64,000 nucleotides of DNA from DASVWZ01 sp963708575 (GTDB lineage: Bacteria > Acidobacteriota > Terriglobia > Terriglobales > Acidobacteriaceae). The notes below the pieces were generated by a model. It was not told where the DNA came from. It saw only the letters and a list, made by a program, of their open reading frames with translations, and made no database searches. A program made the translations under genes and the position numbers. The DNA is taken from positions 1,798,001 through 1,862,000 of the forward strand of contig CAVPTB010000007.1 in the NCBI GenBank assembly GCA_963708575.1, written 5' to 3'. Of this stretch, positions 53,419 through 62,849 are shown piece after piece (the stretch's first letter is position 1; each line of letters begins with the position of its first letter).

Positions 53419-56400
53419 ATGTCGTTCCCTCCTTCTCTAGATTGGGCCCATCCTCTGGTGCGTGACTGGTTCGTGCGCTCTTTTGGCACGCCCACCGAGC
53501 CGCAGGAACAGGGCTGGCCGCATATCCTTGCCGGCCGAACGACCCTGATTTCCGCACCCACCGGGTCTGGAAAGACGCTCGCCGCGTTCCTTGCCTGTAT
53601 TGATAGGCTCGTCCGCAAAGCACTCGCCGGTGATCTGCAGGACCGCACCGAAGTGCTTTACGTCTCCCCGCTGAAGGCCCTCGGCAACGACATTCAGAAG
53701 AATCTCGAACTCCCGCTGGGCGAGATCATGGAAATGGCCGGCCAACGTGGTCTGCTGATGCCGCAGATTCGTTGCTCGGTACGCACGGGAGACACGCTTC
53801 CAGTGGAGCGCCGGGCCATGCTCAAGCGCCCGCCCCACATCCTGGTTACGACTCCAGAGTCGCTCTACATCCTGTTGACTGCGGAAAAGAGCCGCGCCAT
53901 TCTGCGCGACGTTGATACGGTGATCGTGGACGAAATTCACGCCGTAGCCGACGACAAGCGCGGCGCCCATCTGACGCTCTCCCTCGAAAGACTTGAGGCA
54001 CTTCGCGGCGAAGCCCTCCAGATTAAGCGATCACTATTCCCCGACGATAGCCAGCACAAGTCCCTTGCACGCATCGGCCTTTCCGCCACGCAGAAACCGA
54101 TCGAGGATATTGCGCGCTTTTTGACCGGCGGCGGCCGGCCCGAGCCGGTCATCGTTAACGTAGGCCACCAGCGCCATCTTGATCTTGCCGTCGAGGTCCC
54201 CGGCTCTCCGCTCGGCCCTGTGGCCAGCAACGAGATGTGGGGCGAGATCTACAACCGCCTCATCGAACTCATTAACCAACATCGTTCCACCTTGATCTTT
54301 GTGAACACCCGCCGGTTGGCCGAGCGCATCGCTCACCAACTCGGAGAAATACTGGGAGAGGAAAACGTTGCCGCCCACCATGGCAGCCTCTCGCGCAAAT
54401 TGCGGCTCGCGGCTGAGAAGAAGCTCAAGGAAGGTAAGATCAAGGTCCTGGTCGCGACCGCTTCCCTTGAACTCGGTATCGACATCGGAACGGTTGACCT
54501 CGTGGCTCAGATCAATTCACCGCGCGCCATCGCCGTTGCCCTCCAGCGCGTCGGGCGTTCCGGCCACTGGCGCGGAGCCATTCCCAAAGGCCGCCTGTTC
54601 GCGACAACCCGTGACGATCTTGTCGAGTGTGCGGCGGTAGTGCGAGCCATCCATCATGGCGATCTGGACCGTATCATCATCCCCGAAGCCCCCATCGACA
54701 TCCTTGCCCAGCAGATCGTTGCCGCCTGTTCTGCCGAAGAATGGGATGAAGACGATCTTTTCAACTTGATCCGGCAAGCTCATCCCTACCGTGATCTCTC
54801 GCGCGAGACCTACGAATCCGTTCTGAATATGCTGGCCGACGGAATCGCCTCTCGTCGCGGCCGCTATGGCGCATACCTGCATCGTGACCGAGTGAACCGC
54901 AAGCTTCGCGCCCGTCGCGGCAGCCGGTTGGCCGCCGTTACCAGCGGTGGTGCGATTCCCGAGACCGCCCTGTTTACCGTCGTGGCCGAACCAGAAGGAA
55001 TTGTCGTTGGCACGCTCGACGAAGATTTCGCGGTTGAGAGCAGTGCCGGCGATATCATGCTCCTGGGCAATACTTCCTGGCGTATTAACCGTGTTGAAGG
55101 CAAATCAGGACGCGTTCTCGTAGAAGACGCCCACGGCGCTCCGCCCAATGTTCCCTTCTGGCGTGGCGAAGCTCCTGCGCGCACCGAAGAACTCTCCCAT
55201 CACGTCGCTCAGGTTCGCCAGCAGATCAGCGACATGCTGCCCAACGTTTCGCCCGTAGCGATCTCGTCGTTGCAGCCCGAAGTGGCGAGCGCAATCGAAT
55301 GGTTGAAGACGGAATGTGGTCTCGATGATTCCGGCGCCCAACAAGCCATCGAATACGTCGTCCAGGGCCGCGCTGTTCTCGGCGATGTACCCACTCAACA
55401 GACCATCATTGCCGAGCGCTTCTTCGACGAAGGCGGCGGCATGCAGCTTATCATCCACGCTCCCTTTGGCGGCCGCATCAACAAAGCCTGGGGCCTGGCG
55501 TTGCGCAAACGTTTCTGCCGTGGCTTCAATTTCGAACTGCAGGCAGCCGCGACCGATAACGGGCTCAACATCGCACTCGCCGAGCAGCATAGCTTCCCTC
55601 TCGCTGACGTCTTCCATTTCTTGCAAGCGGAAACCGTGCAGCCAATCCTGGAGCAAGCCGCGCTCGATTCGCCAATCTTCGGCACCCGCTGGCGCTGGGA
55701 CGCCAATCGCTCTCTCGCGCTGTTACGTTTCCAGGGCGGCAAGAAAGTTCCGCCACAAATCCAGCGCATGCGTTCGGACGATCTGCTGGCGTCCGTCTTC
55801 CCCGATGCCGCAGCTTGCTTCGAGAACATTCCCGGGGACCGGCAAATTCCTGACCATCCTCTCGTAAAAGAGGTCATGAAAGACGTCCTCACTGAAGCCA
55901 TGGATCTCGACGGCCTCAAGGCATTACTGCGAGGAATGGATGAAGGCAAAATCCGCTGTATAGCCGTCGACACGCCCGTCCCGTCGCAGTTTTCTCACGA
56001 GATCCTCAACGCAAACCCTTATGCGTATCTCGACGACGCTCCTCTCGAAGAGCGTCGCGCCCGTGCTGTGGAAATGCGCCGCATGCTTCCGCAATCGGTT
56101 TTGGAAGAAGTAGGCAAACTGGATCCTGCTGCTATCGATCAGGTCCGGCAGGAAGCATGGCCTGACGTACGCGACGCCGACGAACTGCACGACGTCCTCT
56201 ACACGCTCATCACGTTCCCCAGACACCCGGGTCTCGAGACCTGTCTGCAGAACTGGCAAAGGCATTTCGACCATCTATTGCGAGAAAACCGCTGCGTCTC
56301 CGCAACTGTAGACGGCCGCGAATACTGGGTCGCAGCCGAATGTTGCCGCGCATTTTCCGCGATTTGGCCCAACGCTGCGTTCCATCCCGACCCGCCGAAC

Positions 56401-57753
56401 CTCGATCTTCCCATTCCCGATCGCCAAGAGGCTCTGCGCAGTCTTGTCTCCGGATGGATGATGCACTCCGGTCCCGTTACCGCATCACAAATCGCCGATC
56501 TCTTCGGTCTGAGCGCAGCTGATGTGCAAGCCGCTCTGCTCCTACTCGAAGCTACCGGAACCATCCTGCGAGGAAACTTCTTAAGCGCCAAGCCGTTGAA
56601 CGGCGTGCCTCCCGAAACCGAATGGTGCGAACGCCGCCTGCTGGCGCGTATTCACCGTCTGACAGTCAGCACCCTGCGCAAGCAGATCAAACCAGTCACC
56701 GCGGCTCAGTTCATGGGTTGGCTCTTGCATTGGCAGGGCGTGGCGCCGGGATCACAGACGCAGGGGGAGCGCGCGACCCTCGAAGTGGTTCGTCAGTTGC
56801 AAGGATTTGAAATTCCCGCGAACGCATGGGAACGTCATGTCCTTTGCGCGCGCATTGGCAACTACGATCCCAAGTGGCTCGACCAACTCTGTCTGACTGG
56901 CGCCGTCGGCTGGGGCCGCCTGTCGCCCCATCCCGCCACATTGGAAGATTCCGCCAACGGGAAGCGCCGGGTGATTCCTACCAGCGTTGCTCCCATCACA
57001 TTCTTCGTTCGCGAGGACGCGGGCTGGATGAGCCCGCGTAACCCCGCCGTCAACCAACCCGACTCACGGACTCTCACCGAAGGGGCTCGTACCGTGGCAA
57101 ATTTCCTGCGCGAACGCGGGGCCTCGTTTTTCGCAGATATCGTTCGCGCCACGGGCATGATGAAATCGGAGGTCGAAACCGGCCTTTGGGAATTGGTGGC
57201 TGCCGGCGTGGTCACCGCCGACGCATTCGAGAATCTTCGCGCGCTGATCGATCCTCGCCGCCGCGCCGGCAATAGCACCGGCCGGCCACGCCACACCGCC
57301 GGACGTTGGGCACTTCTCTACGCCGATCCCGAAAAAGAGCGCGACCGCACTCTGGAAGCAACTTGCTGGATGCTTCTCCGCCGCTACGGCATCGTCTTTC
57401 GCGATCTGTTAGTCCGGGAAGCGAACCTTCCCAAGTGGCGTGAACTGCAGATCACCTTCCGCAGGTTGGAAGATCGTGGAGAAATCCGCGGCGGCCGATT
57501 TGTCGATGGCTTTCTCGGCGAGCAGTTCGCCCTACCGGTTGCCATCGAGTCCTTACGCTCCCACCGGGCGATGCAGCCCTCCGGCCAGGCCGTTTCCGTG
57601 TCGGCTGCCGACCCGCTTAACCTGGTCGGCATCATCGTGCCAGGCGAACGAGTCCCCGCGATCTCGGGGCGAACCGTTACTTTTTGTGATGGAGTGTTTG
57701 TTCCGAACGGCGAACCGCATTTCCCCATGCAATCCGCCGCTGGTATGGAGTAA
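53419..57753 (+). CDS. lhr: Lhr-like superfamily 2 DNA/RNA helicase
   Basis: A 1444-residue helicase. The N-terminal core has Walker A APTGSGKTLAAF, DEIHAV, GLSATQKP, FVNTRRLAERIA and ATASLELGIDIGTVD, QRVGRSGH, motifs I-VI. The middle winged-helix and beta-barrel part and a 600-residue C-terminal part follow, as in full-length bacterial Lhr. Lhr unwinds RNA-DNA hybrids and DNA in a 3'-5' direction and takes part in DNA repair. There is no ribosome site; the promoter is so close that translation may start at the 5' end. The usual partner nuclease and ligase genes are not adjacent. The cds is intact over its full length. Confidence 0.93.
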   Translation: MSFPPSLDWAHPLVRDWFVRSFGTPTEPQEQGWPHILAGRTTLISAPTGSGKTLAAFLACIDRLVRKALAGDLQDRTEVLYVSPLKALGNDIQKNLELPLGEIMEMAGQRGLLMPQIRCSVRTGDTLPVERRAMLKRPPHILVTTPESLYILLTAEKSRAILRDVDTVIVDEIHAVADDKRGAHLTLSLERLEALRGEALQIKRSLFPDDSQHKSLARIGLSATQKPIEDIARFLTGGGRPEPVIVNVGHQRHLDLAVEVPGSPLGPVASNEMWGEIYNRLIELINQHRSTLIFVNTRRLAERIAHQLGEILGEENVAAHHGSLSRKLRLAAEKKLKEGKIKVLVATASLELGIDIGTVDLVAQINSPRAIAVALQRVGRSGHWRGAIPKGRLFATTRDDLVECAAVVRAIHHGDLDRIIIPEAPIDILAQQIVAACSAEEWDEDDLFNLIRQAHPYRDLSRETYESVLNMLADGIASRRGRYGAYLHRDRVNRKLRARRGSRLAAVTSGGAIPETALFTVVAEPEGIVVGTLDEDFAVESSAGDIMLLGNTSWRINRVEGKSGRVLVEDAHGAPPNVPFWRGEAPARTEELSHHVAQVRQQISDMLPNVSPVAISSLQPEVASAIEWLKTECGLDDSGAQQAIEYVVQGRAVLGDVPTQQTIIAERFFDEGGGMQLIIHAPFGGRINKAWGLALRKRFCRGFNFELQAAATDNGLNIALAEQHSFPLADVFHFLQAETVQPILEQAALDSPIFGTRWRWDANRSLALLRFQGGKKVPPQIQRMRSDDLLASVFPDAAACFENIPGDRQIPDHPLVKEVMKDVLTEAMDLDGLKALLRGMDEGKIRCIAVDTPVPSQFSHEILNANPYAYLDDAPLEERRARAVEMRRMLPQSVLEEVGKLDPAAIDQVRQEAWPDVRDADELHDVLYTLITFPRHPGLETCLQNWQRHFDHLLRENRCVSATVDGREYWVAAECCRAFSAIWPNAAFHPDPPNLDLPIPDRQEALRSLVSGWMMHSGPVTASQIADLFGLSAADVQAALLLLEATGTILRGNFLSAKPLNGVPPETEWCERRLLARIHRLTVSTLRKQIKPVTAAQFMGWLLHWQGVAPGSQTQGERATLEVVRQLQGFEIPANAWERHVLCARIGNYDPKWLDQLCLTGAVGWGRLSPHPATLEDSANGKRRVIPTSVAPITFFVREDAGWMSPRNPAVNQPDSRTLTEGARTVANFLRERGASFFADIVRATGMMKSEVETGLWELVAAGVVTADAFENLRALIDPRRRAGNSTGRPRHTAGRWALLYADPEKERDRTLEATCWMLLRRYGIVFRDLLVREANLPKWRELQITFRRLEDRGEIRGGRFVDGFLGEQFALPVAIESLRSHRAMQPSGQAVSVSAADPLNLVGIIVPGERVPAISGRTVTFCDGVFVPNGEPHFPMQSAAGME

Positions 57754-57781
57754 CTGCTGACCCTAAATCCCCCTAACGAAC

Positions 57782-57930
57782 AAAAAAAGTCGGGAACCTG
57801 ATGAGGGGGTCGCCAGATTCCCGAAGGCCGTTCCCGGCGAGACTGCTCAAAAAGCGCTTCCCCCATCGCTTTACCAGGTTCGGACCTGTCCTTCACAATT
57901 GCAACTCCGACGCCAAACTGTGGCGTGACC
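57782..57930 (-). ncRNA. Candidate structured non-coding RNA with terminator
   Basis: On the minus strand a run of paired segments (AACCTG/CAGGTT, GATG/CATC, GGGG/CCCC and TCGCC/GGCGA on nested arms, 57795-57880) ends with GGTTCCCGAC and seven U (complement of the A-run 57782-57788). Two further hairpins (57882-57891 and 57910-57926) lie upstream. The size of about 150 and the nested stem fit a small RNA; no known family motif is clear, and a signal-recognition-particle RNA core was looked for and not found. Confidence 0.45.
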
Positions 57931-58096
57931 CGACTCCTTGTTAAGCTCTTGATTCTGTACGGTTGTGCGTTTCGACCGAGGTGTAATAACCTATTTTCCT
58001 ATCCCGAATCTCTATCCGAAAAGATAGTCGGAAAAACCGTTTGGATAGCCAAGGCGCTTACGGTACCATTCCGAGCCACCCGTAGATTGGACGAGT

Positions 58097-60031
58097 GTGA
58101 ACAATCAAGTGAACCCCAAGCTTTTGGCTGTTGCCGGTCCCCTGAAGGATTCGAGTTTCAAACTTCCCGCGGGTGAGATGCACATCGGCCGCGATCCCGG
58201 AAATTTACTGGCGATCAGCGACCCTTCCCTCTCGCGCCACCACTGCGTTCTGTTTCTCGAAGACGAGAATTTCGTGGTTCGCGACTTGGACAGCCGCAAC
58301 GGCACCCTGGTCAATGGAATCCCCGTTAAGCAGAGCCGTCTCGAACACGGAGACCAGATTTCCCTCGGCGACTCCATCTTCGTCTTTTTGTTACGCGATC
58401 AACTCGAGGATTCCGCCTCGAATCGTGTTGAGTTTAACGACAGCCGCGTCGAAGCGACCGTCCAGTTGCGTCCCCAGGACTCTCTTTACGTCCAGCCCGA
58501 CAAGATACTGCAAGCCTTCCCGGGATCTTCGCGCCTCACGGCCAATCTCAATGCGTTGTTCAAGATTAGCCGCATCGTGCATTCCATTCGGGACCTGGAA
58601 GAACTCGAGGACCAAATCCTGCGCCTGATCTTTGAAGTTGTGCCTGCGGATCGCGGCGCCATCCTTTTGGACCGTCAACCCAAGGGAACATTCGCCTCCG
58701 TCTACGCTCGTCAACGCCTCGCCACCAGGCAACAAGTTCAGGTCAGCAAGACGATTGTCGATCAGGTGATCGCCAACGGCATGGCGATTTTGGCTTCCGA
58801 CATAATCACCAGTCAGTCTCTCTCTGAAGTAGAAAGCCTGATCAAGTCCCAGGTCCGTTCGGTGCTTTGTGTTCCCCTCACGATTCACAACCAACTGAGC
58901 GGCTGTCTCTATCTCGATTCCAGCAATGCCGCCGCCCGGTTTGATGAAGAGCATCTGCAACTCGTCACGGCAATTGCCGGCACCTCCGCCGTCGCGCTGC
59001 AAAATGCGCGGCGCATTCAGTGGCTCGAGACCGAGAACGCCCGCCTCGTTTCCGAAATCCATCTCGATCACAATCTGGTCGGCGAAAGCCCGCGCATGAA
59101 AGAGGTCTACCAGTTCCTGAGCCAGATCGCTCCGGTCGATTCCACCGTGCTGTTGCAGGGCGAAAGTGGCACCGGCAAAGAACTAGTGGCCCGCGCTATT
59201 CATCGCAACGGCCCGCGTGCTGGAAAACCGTTCGTGCCGATCAATTGCGCCGCTATTCCCGAGGGGCTCCTTGAAAGCGAACTGTTCGGCCACGAGCGCG
59301 GCTCCTTTACCGGCGCTCATGCCCTCAAGAAAGGGCGCCTCGAGGTCGCGGACGGAGGAGTTGTTTTCCTCGATGAGATTGGTGAGCTTGCGCCCGCGCT
59401 TCAGGTGAAGTTGCTGCGCGTCCTGCAGGAGCGGGAGTTTGAGCGGGTCGGTGGTACGCGTCCCATGTCGCTGGACATCCGGGTCGTGGCCGCCACCAAT
59501 CGCAACCTTGAGGAGGCGGTCAAGACAGGAGCCTTCCGTCAGGATCTCTTCTATCGCTTGAATGTTTTGTCGATCGTTATGCCCGCACTCCGGGAACGCC
59601 GTGAAGACATTCCGACTCTGGCCAACTACTTCGTCGCCAAGTTCCTTAGCCGGGGCCACGGTAAGCCCAGACAGTTTTCTCCGGAAGCGATAGAGTGCCT
59701 CATGGCATACGAATGGCCCGGCAATGTGCGGGAACTGGAGAATGCCGTCGAGCGCGCTCTCGTGCTCAGCAACTCGGAGTTGATTCGCCCGGAAGACCTC
59801 CCCGAAACTGTTCTGGAGGCCTCCGCCACGTCAACCAATGGCGCCGGATATCACGGCAGGCTGAAAGACATGAAACGCCAGCTCATACTGAATGCGGTTG
59901 AGGAAAGCGGCGGGAACTACACCGAGGCGGCTCGCACCCTCGGAGTGCACCCCAATTACTTGCACCGGCTGATCCGAAATCTAAACCTGAAGACGGCTAT
60001 CCGTTCTTTGTCTAAACCCCGTAATCAGTGA
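58097..60031 (+). CDS. FHA-GAF-sigma54 activator with Fis-type HTH
   Basis: A 644-residue regulator. An FHA domain (about 20-95; GRDPGNLLAISDPSLSRHHC, RNGTLVNG) reads phospho-Thr; a GAF domain follows (about 160-310; GAILLDRQ, VRSVLCVPL, GCLYLDSS); then an AAA+ sigma-54 domain (about 325-550) with GESGTGKELVARAIHRNG, GSFTGA (the GAFTGA loop with Ser) and DEIGEL; and a Fis-like HTH at the end (NYTEAARTLGVHPNYLHRLI). It activates sigma-54 promoters in response to Thr phosphorylation and a small ligand. GTG 58097 is the start. No adjacent target gene is evident. Confidence 0.92.
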   Translation: MNNQVNPKLLAVAGPLKDSSFKLPAGEMHIGRDPGNLLAISDPSLSRHHCVLFLEDENFVVRDLDSRNGTLVNGIPVKQSRLEHGDQISLGDSIFVFLLRDQLEDSASNRVEFNDSRVEATVQLRPQDSLYVQPDKILQAFPGSSRLTANLNALFKISRIVHSIRDLEELEDQILRLIFEVVPADRGAILLDRQPKGTFASVYARQRLATRQQVQVSKTIVDQVIANGMAILASDIITSQSLSEVESLIKSQVRSVLCVPLTIHNQLSGCLYLDSSNAAARFDEEHLQLVTAIAGTSAVALQNARRIQWLETENARLVSEIHLDHNLVGESPRMKEVYQFLSQIAPVDSTVLLQGESGTGKELVARAIHRNGPRAGKPFVPINCAAIPEGLLESELFGHERGSFTGAHALKKGRLEVADGGVVFLDEIGELAPALQVKLLRVLQEREFERVGGTRPMSLDIRVVAATNRNLEEAVKTGAFRQDLFYRLNVLSIVMPALRERREDIPTLANYFVAKFLSRGHGKPRQFSPEAIECLMAYEWPGNVRELENAVERALVLSNSELIRPEDLPETVLEASATSTNGAGYHGRLKDMKRQLILNAVEESGGNYTEAARTLGVHPNYLHRLIRNLNLKTAIRSLSKPRNQ

Positions 60032-60091
60032 CGAGTACCGGTCCCCAAGAATCGCGTCTCCTCATGCTTCGTTAAACGAAAGGGGGGACGG

Positions 60092-61780
60092 TCACGCTAC
60101 CGGAGCCTTTAACGCCGCGATCAGTTCCACGAAGCTATTGGCGTTCAGTGCCTGCTCGATCGCATCCGTCCGGGAAAACAGTTCGCTGGCATCTCCGAGA
60201 AGATCATGTTGCGACTGGTTATCTGGCGTCAGAATCAGGACAATCAGCCGGGCCGGTTTTCCGTCTCGAGCGTCAAAGTCGATCCCATTCTTCGATCTTG
60301 CAACCACCACCAACGGCTTGATCAACCCATTGATCCGCGCATACGGTACGGCGAGTTCGCGGTCCCACCCGCTGGGCACGACGCGCTCGCGTTCGGCAAC
60401 AATTCGATAGAAGCGCTCCGGAGAATTGCTGACTTCGGCGGCCGCCGCTTCGCACATCTTCTTGAGCGCGCCCAGTCGCGTTGTGTCGTCCATATTCGCC
60501 AGGAAAAGCCTTCCCGATACAACATCTTTCAGGGTGAGAGCCCGGCGACGGCTGATCAAGAAATGGATCGACGGTGCCGATATCAATGAAGTGAACAGAG
60601 CCATGACCACCAATGCAACAAACATCTGCTCGCGGATCAGCCCGGCTTGTAGAGCCAGAATTCCCAAGATCATCTCCATCGCCCCGCGCGCGTTCATGGC
60701 CAGTCCAACCGCCCAGGACGACCGCCAATCCATCCCACCCAATCGCGCGCCCCAACCCGCGCCAAACAACTTCGCTACACACGCCACTCCGATGATCGTT
60801 GCGGTCAAACCCAGATTGAAGTTGCTTACAAAGTCGGTGCGCAACCCAATGCTGGCAAAGAAGAATGGCGCGAACACATTGGTGACGATTTGATGAATGC
60901 TCTCGGAGGTTCGCTTGCGCAGATGGGTTGACTCGCCTACCGCGATCCCGATGATGAATGCACCGAACACTGCATGGATGCCGGCGTACTCGGTGAATGC
61001 TGCTGAAGCCAGCGTCAGCGTGAAAATGAACCCGAGCACACCTCCCGGCCAACTGGTGTGGGCTTGAATGAATGGCAGAATCTTGTCGATGAGCCATCGT
61101 CCGGCCGTAAGCATGAGACCGACGAACAGGAACACCAGAATGATCGTGTGCTTAAGCCCGCTTAGCGAATTCGCTCCCGGATGCATCATTCCCAGCACCA
61201 GCGAGAACAGAATCCATCCCACTAGATCGTCGAACATGGCGGACGACATAATCACTGTCCCCATGTCGGTGCGCAGAAGATTCAGGTCCATCAGGATCTT
61301 CGCAATCACGGGCAGCGCGGAGATCGATAGCGCGGTCCCCACAAACAGAGCGAAGATCAGACGGTCCGCCCCCGCTCCCGCCCCCAGATAATCCGGGAAT
61401 ATCCCAGCGGCCGAGCACCCGATGCCAAAGGGAAAGATCACGCCGAAGAAGCTTACGAAAAGAGCGCTCTTACCCTGTCGAAAGATACTTCGGAGATCTA
61501 TTTCGAGGCCCGCCGCCAGAAGAAAGAACACCACTCCCAACGTGGTCACTGTATCGAGCACAATCGGCAGAGGGCCAACCGTGGGAAAAATGAATTGGTA
61601 AAGTTTCGGCCTGAAATGTCCTAGCACCGTCGGGCCCAAGAATATGCCGACCGAAATCTCTCCCAGAATCGATGGCTGGCCAATCTTTTGCATCAGTTCG
61701 CCGGCCAACTTGGCGCAGCCCAGCAGGGTGGCGAGGGCTATAAACATCGTCATCACGTCATGCGGACTCAAATGCGCCAT
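60092..61780 (-). CDS. CPA2-family cation/proton antiporter with a degenerate EIIA-like domain
   Basis: A 562-residue protein. The first 390 residues hold 12-13 hydrophobic helices, with GQPSILGEISVGIFLGP, ALSISALPVIAKIL and DDLVGW, the Na+/H+ exchanger motifs. The last 150 residues resemble a PTS EIIA-Ntr domain, with SGWDRELAVPYARINGLIKP, where the phosphoryl His of the family (PHAR) is Tyr480 here, and VLILTP near the end. The domain probably binds or senses something without phosphorylation. ATG 61780 is used; an in-frame ATG at 61834 would extend it by 18. Confidence 0.85.
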   Translation of the reverse strand: MAHLSPHDVMTMFIALATLLGCAKLAGELMQKIGQPSILGEISVGIFLGPTVLGHFRPKLYQFIFPTVGPLPIVLDTVTTLGVVFFLLAAGLEIDLRSIFRQGKSALFVSFFGVIFPFGIGCSAAGIFPDYLGAGAGADRLIFALFVGTALSISALPVIAKILMDLNLLRTDMGTVIMSSAMFDDLVGWILFSLVLGMMHPGANSLSGLKHTIILVFLFVGLMLTAGRWLIDKILPFIQAHTSWPGGVLGFIFTLTLASAAFTEYAGIHAVFGAFIIGIAVGESTHLRKRTSESIHQIVTNVFAPFFFASIGLRTDFVSNFNLGLTATIIGVACVAKLFGAGWGARLGGMDWRSSWAVGLAMNARGAMEMILGILALQAGLIREQMFVALVVMALFTSLISAPSIHFLISRRRALTLKDVVSGRLFLANMDDTTRLGALKKMCEAAAAEVSNSPERFYRIVAERERVVPSGWDRELAVPYARINGLIKPLVVVARSKNGIDFDARDGKPARLIVLILTPDNQSQHDLLGDASELFSRTDAIEQALNANSFVELIAALKAPVA

Positions 61781-61982
61781 TACGAACAATAACCTCTTCT
61801 CGAAACTGCTAAACGAGTGTACCGAATGACGCAAAAAACATGATTAGCCGTGCTTTGAATTTCCCGACTTACAAATCTTTTCAAAACTTCACCAACTCTT
61901 ACTCGCACGGCGGCAACTCTGGAACTCTCTGTCTCATCTTCCCCAACAGCACACACAGTTAACAATTAGGAGGGGCGCCGTT

Positions 61983-62666
61983 TTGAAACAGGGAGGATTC
62001 TCTCGTCTTCTCGTTCCGTCTTCCGCATTGCTTCTATTGATCTCCACCGTGGCCTGTGGCGGCGGTAGTAATGCGCAATTTCGCATCATGAATGCTTCCC
62101 CTGGCGAGTCATCCATCAATGTCACCCTGGGCAGCACCAGCATAGCCACCGGATTGGGATACGGCACGGCTACCAGTTACACCTCCATTCCTTCGGGATC
62201 TCCAACTTTGGACATCGTTCCCAATGGCGGCACCACGACCCTCATCAACGAAGCCGTCACCCTCAACTCAGGTACGACCTACACCGTTCTGGCGGACAAC
62301 TATTCGTCGGACATCGGTCTGACGATTCTTACTGACAACAACGCCGCGCCAACTTCAGGAAACGTGAACCTGCGCATTGTGAACGCAGCCCCCGGTCTGG
62401 GCACGGCGGACGTCTACGTCGTGTCCCCCGGGACCAATCTGAACACCGTTACCCCGAGCGTCACCGCTTTGGCATTTGGGGGCGCTTCTTCCTATCTCTC
62501 CCTCGCGGCAGGTAGCTACGAGGTCTATTTCACTCTGAACGGGCAAAAGTTCGCCTACATCGATAGCGGCTCTCAAAGCTTTGGTGCGGGACAAGTCCGG
62601 ACTGTGGTGGGACTCAATGGCGAGTCAGGAGGCTATACGGCAGCTGTGCTGAGCGACCTGAACTAA
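61983..62666 (+). CDS. DUF4397-like lipoprotein
   Basis: A 227-residue protein. The start is TTG 61983, seven bases after AGGAGGGG, a strong ribosome site. The signal ends with LLLISTVACGGG, a lipobox with Cys25. The body has two copies of a DUF4397-like domain: FRIMNASPGESSINVTLG...GYGTATSYTSIPSG and LRIVNAAPGLGTADVYVVSPG, with A..FG.ASSYLSLAAGSYEV. It is attached to the membrane and may bind cell-wall or extracellular material. A strong terminator follows. Confidence 0.85.
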   Translation: MKQGGFSRLLVPSSALLLLISTVACGGGSNAQFRIMNASPGESSINVTLGSTSIATGLGYGTATSYTSIPSGSPTLDIVPNGGTTTLINEAVTLNSGTTYTVLADNYSSDIGLTILTDNNAAPTSGNVNLRIVNAAPGLGTADVYVVSPGTNLNTVTPSVTALAFGGASSYLSLAAGSYEVYFTLNGQKFAYIDSGSQSFGAGQVRTVVGLNGESGGYTAAVLSDLN

Positions 62667-62685
62667 TTACTACGATCTTTTCACA

Positions 62686-62731
62686 CGAGGCGACCGGGCA
62701 AGCAGTAGCTCGGTCGCCTCGCGCGTTTTTT
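62686..62731 (+). terminator. Intrinsic terminator after the lipoprotein gene
   Basis: CGAGGCGACCG (62686-62696) pairs perfectly with CGGTCGCCTCG (62711-62721), and GCGTTTTTT follows. It lies 20 bases past the stop. Confidence 0.9.
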
Positions 62732-62849
62732 GGCCCAGTGCATATGAACGATTCGTCATTGTGCGGCAATTGCTCGTTTATCGCACTCTGCTAGCCTTGA
62801 ACCAATCGCTCAAGTCCGACTTTCAGGAAGGGATTAAACAATCTCTGGA

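Noticed and set aside
57782..57930. Signal recognition particle RNA
   Set aside because: The conserved core (GGTCAGG..GGAAGGAAGCAG) is not present on either strand.
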